In this document: piece after piece, positions 22,507 to 30,689 of the stretch
Numbering within the stretch: position 1 is the stretch's first letter
Layout: every line of letters starts with the position of its first letter
Assembly: GCA_050309585.1 (NCBI GenBank)
Contig: JBNRML010000113.1
Coordinates: 1-34,946, forward strand
Reading direction: 5' to 3'
Source: Bovifimicola sp050309585
Lineage (GTDB): Bacteria; Bacillota; Clostridia; Lachnospirales; Lachnospiraceae
DNA: 34,946 nt
Position numbers and translations under genes: made by a program
The notes under the pieces: model-generated
The model's database searches: none
Told to the model about the DNA's origin: nothing
Seen by the model: only the letters and a program-made list of their open reading frames with translations

Positions 22507-24249
22507 ATGACAGAAATTTTAGATGCAGTTAATGCTCAGGTATTTGGTGTATGGTTTCTTATTGGTGCTGCCCTTGTATTTTGGATGCAGGCAGGATTTG
22601 CAATGGTGGAGGCAGGTTTTACAAGAGCTAAAAATGCCGGAAACATTATTATGAAAAACCTTATGGACTTCTGTATAGGTACAGTTGTTTTCATTATTAT
22701 TGGATTTAGCTTTTTATTAGGTGAAGACCTGATGGGGTTGATTGGAAAACCGGGATTTGACATTTTTACTCAATATGAAAACTTCGACTGGTCAAATTTC
22801 GTGTTTAACCTTGTATTCTGTGCCACAACAGCAACTATTGTATCAGGTGCTATGGCAGAGAGAACAAAATTCATATCATATTGTATTTATTCAGCAATTA
22901 TTTCAGCACTGATTTATCCGATTGAAGCACATTGGATTTGGGGTGGCGGATGGCTTGCAGAAAAAGGTTTTCATGATTTTGCAGGTTCATGTGCAATACA
23001 TATGGTTGGTGGTATTTCAGCCCTTATCGGTGCTAAAATCCTTGGACCACGTATTGGTAAATTTGTGAGGGATGAATCAGGAAAGGTTGTAAAAGTAAAT
23101 GCATTTCCAGGACATAACCTTCCTCTTGGTGCTCTTGGTGTATTTATTTTATGGTTTGGCTGGTATGGATTCAACGGTGCAGCAGCAACAAGTATTGACC
23201 AGCTTGGAAGTATTTTCCTTACAACAACAGTAGCTCCTGCAGTTGCAACAGTTGTATGTATGATATTTACATGGATTAAATATGGTAAACCAGATGTTTC
23301 AATGGCTTTGAATGCTTCACTTGCAGGTCTTGTTGCAATTACGGCAGGTTGCGATGTTGTGGATGCACTTGGTTCGGTTATCATAGGTGTGGTTGCAGGA
23401 CTTTTGGTTGTATTCGGTGTTTGGTTCCTTGATTATGTACTCAGAATTGATGACCCTGTAGGTGCAGTTGCGGTTCACTGCTTAAATGGTATCTGGGGTA
23501 CAATTGCAGTTGGTTTATTTGCAACAACCAGTGTTCCGGGAAACGATGCGGTTGAAGGACTTTTCTACGGTGGTGGTGCAAAACAGTTATTACTCCAGCT
23601 CACAGGTTTTGCATCTGTGGCTGCGTGGACAGTAGTTACAATTACAATTGCGTTTATTTTGATTAAAGCAACAATTGGTCTCAGAGCAAGTGAAGAGGAA
23701 GAAATCACAGGCCTTGATGCTACAGAGCATGGTCTTGCAACAGCGTATGCAGGTTTCTCAGTAATGGATGTATCTGCCGGAATGATGGATGTTAATGAAA
23801 ATACAGACCTTGGTGAATCAGATTACGAAAAAGCATCTGAGGCTAAAAAGAAAGCTTCTGTACCGGTTGTTCAGGCACCAATTGTTCCTTCGACAGGAAT
23901 GTACAAAGTTGTTATTCTTGCTAAAATGAGAAGATATGACGCTTTAAGAAAAGCCATGAACGAGCTCGGTGTAACGGGTATGACTGTTACAAACGTAATG
24001 GGTTGTGGTATCCAGAAGGGTGCCGGAGAAATGTACCGTGGAGTTGAGATGGATGCAACACTGTTACCAAAGGTTAAAGTTGAGGTTGTTGTAAGCAAAA
24101 TCCCTGTTGAAAGTGTTGTGGAGGCAGCTAAGAAAGCTCTTTACACAGGCCACATTGGCGATGGAAAAATCTTTGTTTACAGCGTGGATAAAGTTGTTAA
24201 AATCAGAACAGGTGAAGAGGACTTTGAAGCCCTTCAGGATGTGGAATAA
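22507..24249 (+). CDS. amt: Ammonium transporter fused to a PII signalling domain
   Basis: 580 aa from the ATG at 22507 (AAAGGA, 10 nt upstream; a GTG at 22498 is too close to that site). Residues 1 to about 400 are an Amt/MEP channel with about 11 membrane helices, containing AMVEAGFTRAKNAGNI, DFAGSCAIHMVGG (first pore histidine) and VAVHCLNGIWGTIAVG (second pore histidine). After a linker of about 60 residues, residues about 465-570 form a complete PII (GlnB/GlnK) domain: MYKVVILAKMRRYDALRKAM, VMGCGIQKGAGEMYRG and LPKVKVEVVVS. PII normally plugs Amt by inserting its T-loop; here the regulator is tethered. The T-loop tyrosine that is uridylylated in proteobacteria is replaced by Met515 (RGVEM), so control should be by ligands alone. 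Confidence 0.95.
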   Translation: MTEILDAVNAQVFGVWFLIGAALVFWMQAGFAMVEAGFTRAKNAGNIIMKNLMDFCIGTVVFIIIGFSFLLGEDLMGLIGKPGFDIFTQYENFDWSNFVFNLVFCATTATIVSGAMAERTKFISYCIYSAIISALIYPIEAHWIWGGGWLAEKGFHDFAGSCAIHMVGGISALIGAKILGPRIGKFVRDESGKVVKVNAFPGHNLPLGALGVFILWFGWYGFNGAAATSIDQLGSIFLTTTVAPAVATVVCMIFTWIKYGKPDVSMALNASLAGLVAITAGCDVVDALGSVIIGVVAGLLVVFGVWFLDYVLRIDDPVGAVAVHCLNGIWGTIAVGLFATTSVPGNDAVEGLFYGGGAKQLLLQLTGFASVAAWTVVTITIAFILIKATIGLRASEEEEITGLDATEHGLATAYAGFSVMDVSAGMMDVNENTDLGESDYEKASEAKKKASVPVVQAPIVPSTGMYKVVILAKMRRYDALRKAMNELGVTGMTVTNVMGCGIQKGAGEMYRGVEMDATLLPKVKVEVVVSKIPVESVVEAAKKALYTGHIGDGKIFVYSVDKVVKIRTGEEDFEALQDVE

Positions 24250-24284
24250 TTTATTTTCTCATAATAAAAATATATTATTTATTC

Positions 24285-24327
24285 AGAGGCATATCGCACT
24301 TTAACAGGTGGATATGTCTCTTTTTTT
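24285..24327 (+). terminator. Terminator of amt
   Basis: 11-bp stem AGAGGCATATC/GATATGTCTCT with 15-nt loop region that can pair further (CAC/GTG), then a run of seven T. Confidence 0.8.
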
Positions 24328-24401
24328 ATTTAACTGTTTACAAATCACAAAAATAGTGGTAGACTGTTTTTTATGAATGTATGTATCTGTTTTATGAAAT
24401 T

Positions 24402-24434
24402 TTGCTTGGTTCTGAACAGTTACAAATTAAATAT
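24402..24434 (+). promoter_or_regulatory. Possible pyrG promoter overlapping a repeat-end sequence
   Basis: TTGGTT (24406-24411) with AAATAT (24429-24434) at 17 nt would place the start about 3 nt before the leader hairpin. The stretch includes TTCTGAACAGTTACAAAT, which resembles the end of the palindromic repeat seen at 8751-8770. The assignment is weak. Confidence 0.3.
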
Positions 24435-24443
24435 GAATTGACG

Positions 24444-24494
24444 AAGGTGTCAGATAAACCTGTGAGATACAGGTTTGTTTGACGCCTTTTTTGT
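24444..24494 (+). terminator. Leader terminator/attenuator of the pyrG-gltBD operon
   Basis: 20-bp uninterrupted stem AAGGTGTCAGATAAACCTGT/ACAGGTTTGTTTGACGCCTT (four G-U pairs), a 5-nt loop and TTTTTTGT. The pyrG ribosome site follows at once. The preceding gene already has its own terminator, so this hairpin belongs to the pyrG leader. Confidence 0.8.
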
Positions 24495-24515
24495 CGTATA
24501 GGGAGGTAAAGTCAG

Positions 24516-26132
24516 ATGGTCAAGTATGTTTTTGTGACAGGTGGTGTGGTTTCCGGTCTAGGCAAAGGTATTACCGCTGCATCATTGGGAAGGCTTTTGA
24601 AAGCCAGAGGATATCATGTTACCATACAGAAATTTGATCCGTATATAAATATGGATCCGGGAACTATGAATCCGATTCAGCACGGAGAAGTTTTTGTTAC
24701 AGAAGATGGAACGGAAACTGATCTTGATTTAGGACATTATGAAAGATTTATTAATGAAAATCTTGACAAAAACTCGAATGTAACTACCGGTAAAATATAC
24801 TGGTCAGTTTTGAACAAGGAAAGACATGGTGATTATGGCGGAGGAACAGTACAGGTAATTCCACATATCACGAATGAAATCAAGGACAGAATATATAAAG
24901 CAAAAACACCAGAGGAGGACACCATTTCAATAATAGAAATTGGAGGAACAGTTGGAGATATAGAGAGTCAGCCGTTTCTCGAGGCATTTCGTCAGTTTCA
25001 GGCAGAGGTGGGAAAAAACAATGCGATTATGATTCAGGTCACATTGATTCCTTATCTTAAGTCCTCCGGAGAGATGAAGACAAAGCCTACACAGATGAGT
25101 GTAAAGAGTCTTCAGAGTATGGGGATCTGGCCGGATATTTTAGTGTGCAGGTCGGATTATCCTGTAGATGACAATATGAGGGAGAAGATAGCACTTTTCT
25201 GTAATGTGAAGAAGGAACATGTTTTACAGAATCTGGATGCGAAATCTCTTTACGAAGTTCCATTGATGATGGAAAAGGAACATTTGGCTCAGGCTGTGTG
25301 TGAATGTCTTGATATTCCTTGTCCGGAGCCTGATTTATCAAAATGGAAAAAAATTGTGGAGGATTTTCAGAATCCAAAGCATAAGGTTACAGTGGCGCTT
25401 GTTGGAAAATATGTATCACTTCATGATGCTTACATAAGTGTTGTTGAGGCATTAAAGCACGGCGGAATAGCTAATCAGACAGAGGTAAACATCAAGTGGG
25501 TTGATTCTGAGGATGTTGATGAAAATACCGTGAATGAAGTGTTTAAGGATGTAAGTGGAATTTTAGTTCCAGGAGGGTTTGGAAACAGGGGAACAGATGG
25601 AAAAATCCTGGCTATAAAATATGCAAGAGAAAATAATATTCCTTATCTAGGACTTTGTCTTGGAATGCAGTTATCCATAGTCGAGTTTGCGAGAAATGTG
25701 TGTGGTATTACAGATGCAGCAAGTATAGAGCTTGAACCGGACACGAAAAATCCTGTAATAGCCCTTATGCCGGAGCAGGAAGGCGTGGTAAATTTAGGAG
25801 GAACCTTAAGGCTTGGTGCATATCCTTGTATACTTGGCAAGGACACATTGGCAAGACAGCTTTATGGTAAGAGTCAGATAGAGGAAAGACATCGTCACAG
25901 ATATGAAGTAAATAATGATTATAGAGAAATATTACGGAAAAATGGAATGGTTCTTTCCGGAATCTCTCCGGATGGAAGAATTGTTGAAATGATAGAGTTA
26001 CAGAGACATCCGTTTTTTGTTGCTACTCAGGCACATCCTGAATTTAAGTCAAGACCAGATGTGGCACATCCGTTATTTGTAGGATTTGTCAAGGCGGCAC
26101 TTATCAATAGTAAAGAGGAGGTACAATTATGA
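24516..26132 (+). CDS. pyrG: CTP synthase
   Basis: 538 aa, normal length. It aminates UTP to CTP with glutamine and ATP. The N-terminal synthetase domain starts KYVFVTGGVVSGLGKGITAASLGR (phosphate loop) and contains QKFDPYINMDPGTMNP and GGTVGDIESQPF. The C-terminal class I glutaminase has the nucleophile C381 in GLCLGMQ and the H/E pair in QAHPEF. GGGAGG fixes the start. Its stop overlaps the gltB start by 4 nt (ATGA), so CTP synthesis and glutamate synthase are translated from one message. This is an unusual partner for pyrG, which in Bacillus sits with rpoE. Confidence 0.97.
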   Translation: MVKYVFVTGGVVSGLGKGITAASLGRLLKARGYHVTIQKFDPYINMDPGTMNPIQHGEVFVTEDGTETDLDLGHYERFINENLDKNSNVTTGKIYWSVLNKERHGDYGGGTVQVIPHITNEIKDRIYKAKTPEEDTISIIEIGGTVGDIESQPFLEAFRQFQAEVGKNNAIMIQVTLIPYLKSSGEMKTKPTQMSVKSLQSMGIWPDILVCRSDYPVDDNMREKIALFCNVKKEHVLQNLDAKSLYEVPLMMEKEHLAQAVCECLDIPCPEPDLSKWKKIVEDFQNPKHKVTVALVGKYVSLHDAYISVVEALKHGGIANQTEVNIKWVDSEDVDENTVNEVFKDVSGILVPGGFGNRGTDGKILAIKYARENNIPYLGLCLGMQLSIVEFARNVCGITDAASIELEPDTKNPVIALMPEQEGVVNLGGTLRLGAYPCILGKDTLARQLYGKSQIEERHRHRYEVNNDYREILRKNGMVLSGISPDGRIVEMIELQRHPFFVATQAHPEFKSRPDVAHPLFVGFVKAALINSKEEVQL

Positions 26133-29100
26133 ACCAACAATTAATAAAAGAAAAAGGATTATATGATCCGTCATTTGAACATGATAATTGCGGTATAGGA
26201 GCAATTGTAAATATTTACGGAAAAAAGAATCATCAGATAGTAAATGATGCACTTAGTATAGTTGAGAACCTTGAGCACAGAGCAGGTAAGGACGCTGAGG
26301 GTAAGACTGGAGATGGTGTAGGTATTCTCACACAGATTCCTCATAAATTCCTTAAAAAAGAATGTGAAAAGCTTTCGATTGTTCTAGGAGAAGAGAGAAG
26401 CTATGGTGTGGGAATGTTCTTCTTCCCTGAAAATGAATTACAGAGAAAACAGGCAATGAAAATGTTTGAGGTAATCATTAAGAAGGAAGGGCTTTCACTT
26501 CTCGGATGGAGAGAGGTGCCGGTTAAGAGGGACGTTCTCGGTGCCAAGGCACTTGAGTCATGTCCAAGAATATATCAGGCATTTGTGAAAAGACCTTCAG
26601 AGCTTTTAAGTGACCTTGATTTTGACAGAAAGCTTTATGTGGTAAGAAGAGTTTTTGAACAGAGTATAGAGAGCACATATGTACCTTCACTTTCCTGCAG
26701 GACAATAGTTTATAAAGGTATGTTTCTGGTAGGACAGTTAAGATTATTCTTTGAGGATTTGCAGGATAAAAATTACGAATCAGCAGTGGCACTTGTTCAC
26801 TCAAGATTCTCCACAAATACAAATCCAAGCTGGCACAGGGCACATCCGAACCGTTTTATTGTTCACAACGGTGAGATAAATACAATAAAGGGAAATGTGG
26901 ATAAGATGTTAGCCAGGGAAGAGACAATATACACAGATTGCTTCTCTGATGAGGATCTGGCAAAGGTTCTTCCTATTATATCTGCCGAGGGCTCAGATTC
27001 AGCAATGCTTGATAATGCACTTGAATTTATGGTTATGGGAGGAATGGATCCTGCCCTTGCAGCAATGATTCTCATCCCGGAGCCTTGGGAACACAATGAT
27101 ACAATTTCCCAGGAGGAAAGAGATTTTTATCAGTATTATGCAACTATGATGGAACCATGGGATGGTCCTGCATCTATTCTGTTTTCAGATGGTGATGTAA
27201 TGGGCGCAATACTTGACAGAAACGGACTTCGTCCTTCAAGATACTACATTATGGATGATGGAAGACTTATTCTTTCTTCTGAAGTGGGAGTGTTACCTCT
27301 TGATGAGGCTCATATTCTTAAAAAAGAAAGACTTCATCCTGGAAAAATGCTTCTCGTTGACACAAAACAGGGAAGAATCATTTCTGATGATGAGCTTAAG
27401 AAAGTATATGCAAGTAAGGAACCATATGGTGAATGGTTAGACAGCAATCTTCTCACTCTCAAGGAGATAAAGATACCTAATGAGAAGGTTCCTTCATATG
27501 ATAAGGAAGAGCTTACAAGACTTCAGAAAGCCTTTGGTTATACATATGAAGATTATAAAGATGACATATGTAATATGGCACTCAATGGTTCTGAATACAT
27601 TGGGGCAATGGGTGTGGATACGCCAATCGCCGTATTGTCAAAGGAGTACCAGCCATTATTCTATTATTTTAAGCAGCTTTTTGCACAGGTAACAAATCCA
27701 CCTATAGATGCTGCAAGGGAAAAAATTGTTACAGCTACAACAATCTATGTTGGTAAAAACGGAAATCTTTTATCAGAGAAGCCTGAAAACTGCCAGATGT
27801 TAAAAATCTCAAATCCAATTTTAACAGATTTGGACCTTATGAAGATTTCACATTTAAATAATGATGCATTCAGGGTTGAAAAGGTTTCAATGCTTTATTA
27901 CAAGAGCACTCCTCTTGAGAGAGCCATTGAGCATCTTTTTGTAGAGGTTGACAGGGCATATAAAAATGGTGCAAACATCCTTATTTTATCTGATAGGGGC
28001 GTGGATGAAAATCATGTTGCAATACCATCACTTCTGGCAGTTGCTGCAGTACACAGGCATCTGGTACAGACAAAAAAATGTACAGCAATGTCTCTTATTC
28101 TTGAGTCAGCAGAGCCTAGAACAGTTCATCATTTTGCCACACTTATGGGTTATGGTGCATGTGCAATTAATCCATATCTTGCCCATGCAAGCATTGCGGA
28201 GCTCATAGATGAGGGACTTTTATCAAAGGATTATTATGCGGCGGTTAATGATTATGACCAGGCTGTTATACAGGGAATTGTTAAGATTGCTTCAAAAATG
28301 GGTATATCTACAATACAGTCATACATGGGCAGCAGAATATTTGAGGCATTGGCTATTTCTCCGGAGGTAATTGATAAATATTTTACTGGTACGGTATCAA
28401 GAATTGGCGGTATCACATTAGAGGACATTGCCTCAAGCACAGACCGTCAGCACTCTCTGGCCTTTGACCCGTTGGGACTTTCCACTGACCTTACCATTGA
28501 TTCTGTGGGACGTCACAAGATGCGTTCAGAAGGAGAGGAGCACAGATACAATCCTAAGACAATTCATATGCTTCAGATGTCGACCAGAGAGGGAGACTAT
28601 GAGAAGTTTAAGCAGTATACAAGTATGGTTGATAAAGAAAAGACCGGTTATTTAAGAAGTCTGATGGATTTCAATTACAGTGAAAATCCTGTGCCATTGG
28701 AGGAAGTTGAACCGGTAGAGGAAATCGTAAAAAGATTTAAGACAGGTGCGATGTCTTACGGTTCCATTTCAGAAGAGGCACATGAGGCACTTGCAATTGC
28801 AATGAATCATCTTCACGGAAAATCTAACAGTGGTGAAGGTGGAGAAAGCGATGAGAGACTTGAGTCTGCAGGTACAGAGAATGACAGGAGCTCAGCCATA
28901 AAACAGGTGGCAAGTGGAAGATTTGGTGTAACAAGTAAATATCTCTGTTCTGCAAAGGAAATTCAGATTAAGCTTGCACAGGGAGCTAAGCCGGGTGAAG
29001 GTGGTCACCTTCCGGGAAAGAAAGTATATCCGTGGATAGCAAAAACGAGACATTCAACACCAGGTGTAAGTCTTATTTCACCACCTCCTCATCATGATAT

Positions 29101-30664
29101 TTATTCAATTGAGGATTTGGCGCAGCTCATATATGATTTGAAAAATTCAAATAAGGACGCAAGAATTTCTGTCAAGCTTGTGTCAGAGACTGGTGTAGGA
29201 ACCATTGCGGCAGGTGTTGCAAAGGCTGGTGCAGGAGTAATTTTAATATCAGGATATGACGGTGGAACCGGTGCGGCACCTATCAGTTCCATTCACAATG
29301 CAGGTCTTCCTTGGGAGCTTGGACTTGCGGAAACTCATCAGACACTTATTATGAACGGACTTCGTAAGCAGGTTGTCATCGAAACAGATGGAAAGCTTAT
29401 GAGTGGTCGTGATGTGGCAATTGCTGCAATACTTGGAGCAGAGGAATTTGGTTTTGCGACGGCTCCTTTGGTAACTCTTGGATGTGTGATGATGAGAGTA
29501 TGTAATCTTGATACCTGTCCTATGGGTGTTGCCACACAGAATCCGGAACTCAGAAAGAGATTTATCGGAAAGCCTGAATATGTTGAAAACTTTATGAAGT
29601 TTATTGCTGAGGAGCTTCGTGAATATATGTCAAAGCTTGGTGTCAGAAGCATTGATGAGCTTGTGGGAAGAACGGATCTCCTGAAGAAAAAAGGTAATCT
29701 TAAGGGAAATGCCGAAAAGATTGATTTGGATAAAATACTTATGCAGTGTGACAGAGAAAATTGCACATTTAATCCTGCTGAAGCATATGATTTCAAGCTT
29801 GAAAATGAGATGGATGAAAAACTCTTAGCCGGAACAAAGGGTCTCAGAGAAGCGATTAAGAAGGGTACAAAAATAACCATTGATACAGAGGTCACAAACA
29901 TTAACAGAACCTTCGGAACACTTATAGGCTCAGAGATTACAAAGAACCACCACGAAGGACTTAAGGAGGACACTATCTGTATTAATTGTAAGGGTTCAGG
30001 CGGACAGAGCTTTGGTGCATTTGGTTCTGCGGGACTTACTATTACCCTTGTTGGTGACAGTAATGATTACTTTGGAAAAGGACTTTCAGGAGGAAAGCTT
30101 ATTCTTAAGGCACCTGAAAATGCAGGTTATGCAGCAGAAGAAAATATTATTGTGGGTAATGTGGCTCTTTATGGAGCAACTTCAGGTGAGGCATATATTG
30201 CAGGTATGGCAGGAGAGAGATTCTGCGTCCGTAACTCAGGTGCAAAGACAGTTGTTGAAGGTGTTGGTGAGCATGGATGCGAATATATGACAGGTGGAGT
30301 AGCTATTGTGCTTGGACCTACAGGTAAAAACTTTGCAGCAGGTATGAGTGGCGGTGTTGCATATGTATATGATGAAAACAGCTGTCTGTATAAAAACCTC
30401 AACAAGGAAATGGTTCTTATGGAAAAGGTTGAAAATAAGGCCGACAAGGAACTCTTAAAAGATATGTTAGAGAAGCATTACAAATATACCGGTTCTGTTA
30501 AGGCAAAACAGATATTGGATGATTTTGATGCCAAACTTGAAAAATTCAAGAAGATTATTCCTGAGGATTACAAGAAAATGCTGCAGTTAACTGCTTCATA
30601 TGAGGAACAGGGTATGGATTATGAGAAGGCACAGATAGAAGCCTTTTATGAGAGCATTAAATAG
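26129..30664 (+). CDS. gltB: Glutamate synthase, large (alpha) subunit
   Basis: 1511 aa, the normal size. It transfers the amide of glutamine to 2-oxoglutarate, giving two glutamates. Domains in order: class II glutaminase with the nucleophile C21 in HDNCGIGA after a 20-residue propeptide, central domain (to about residue 800), the FMN-binding barrel (KTGAMSYGSISEEAHEALA..., RFGVTSKYL, SGYDGGTGAAPISSI), the iron-sulfur cysteines CVMMRVCNLDTCPMG, and the C-terminal beta-helix with GXXGXXXG repeats (GGQSFGAFGSAGLTI...GLSGGKL). All key motifs are intact. It overlaps pyrG by 4 nt and is followed by gltD. With glnA it forms the GS-GOGAT cycle. Confidence 0.97.
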   Translation: MNQQLIKEKGLYDPSFEHDNCGIGAIVNIYGKKNHQIVNDALSIVENLEHRAGKDAEGKTGDGVGILTQIPHKFLKKECEKLSIVLGEERSYGVGMFFFPENELQRKQAMKMFEVIIKKEGLSLLGWREVPVKRDVLGAKALESCPRIYQAFVKRPSELLSDLDFDRKLYVVRRVFEQSIESTYVPSLSCRTIVYKGMFLVGQLRLFFEDLQDKNYESAVALVHSRFSTNTNPSWHRAHPNRFIVHNGEINTIKGNVDKMLAREETIYTDCFSDEDLAKVLPIISAEGSDSAMLDNALEFMVMGGMDPALAAMILIPEPWEHNDTISQEERDFYQYYATMMEPWDGPASILFSDGDVMGAILDRNGLRPSRYYIMDDGRLILSSEVGVLPLDEAHILKKERLHPGKMLLVDTKQGRIISDDELKKVYASKEPYGEWLDSNLLTLKEIKIPNEKVPSYDKEELTRLQKAFGYTYEDYKDDICNMALNGSEYIGAMGVDTPIAVLSKEYQPLFYYFKQLFAQVTNPPIDAAREKIVTATTIYVGKNGNLLSEKPENCQMLKISNPILTDLDLMKISHLNNDAFRVEKVSMLYYKSTPLERAIEHLFVEVDRAYKNGANILILSDRGVDENHVAIPSLLAVAAVHRHLVQTKKCTAMSLILESAEPRTVHHFATLMGYGACAINPYLAHASIAELIDEGLLSKDYYAAVNDYDQAVIQGIVKIASKMGISTIQSYMGSRIFEALAISPEVIDKYFTGTVSRIGGITLEDIASSTDRQHSLAFDPLGLSTDLTIDSVGRHKMRSEGEEHRYNPKTIHMLQMSTREGDYEKFKQYTSMVDKEKTGYLRSLMDFNYSENPVPLEEVEPVEEIVKRFKTGAMSYGSISEEAHEALAIAMNHLHGKSNSGEGGESDERLESAGTENDRSSAIKQVASGRFGVTSKYLCSAKEIQIKLAQGAKPGEGGHLPGKKVYPWIAKTRHSTPGVSLISPPPHHDIYSIEDLAQLIYDLKNSNKDARISVKLVSETGVGTIAAGVAKAGAGVILISGYDGGTGAAPISSIHNAGLPWELGLAETHQTLIMNGLRKQVVIETDGKLMSGRDVAIAAILGAEEFGFATAPLVTLGCVMMRVCNLDTCPMGVATQNPELRKRFIGKPEYVENFMKFIAEELREYMSKLGVRSIDELVGRTDLLKKKGNLKGNAEKIDLDKILMQCDRENCTFNPAEAYDFKLENEMDEKLLAGTKGLREAIKKGTKITIDTEVTNINRTFGTLIGSEITKNHHEGLKEDTICINCKGSGGQSFGAFGSAGLTITLVGDSNDYFGKGLSGGKLILKAPENAGYAAEENIIVGNVALYGATSGEAYIAGMAGERFCVRNSGAKTVVEGVGEHGCEYMTGGVAIVLGPTGKNFAAGMSGGVAYVYDENSCLYKNLNKEMVLMEKVENKADKELLKDMLEKHYKYTGSVKAKQILDDFDAKLEKFKKIIPEDYKKMLQLTASYEEQGMDYEKAQIEAFYESIK

Positions 30665-30689
30665 AAAGAGCGGAAAGGAGAGCAAAATT

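Noticed and set aside
24441..24494. Bacillus-type pyrG control by repeated G addition at the transcript start
   Set aside because: That mechanism needs a GGGC-type start; no such sequence is seen at the likely start, although a leader terminator is present.
29338..29973. A 211-codon open frame antisense to gltB
   Set aside because: It is fully inside the intact gltB gene, has a Ser/Pro/Phe-rich composition typical of a complementary-strand shadow and no ribosome site.
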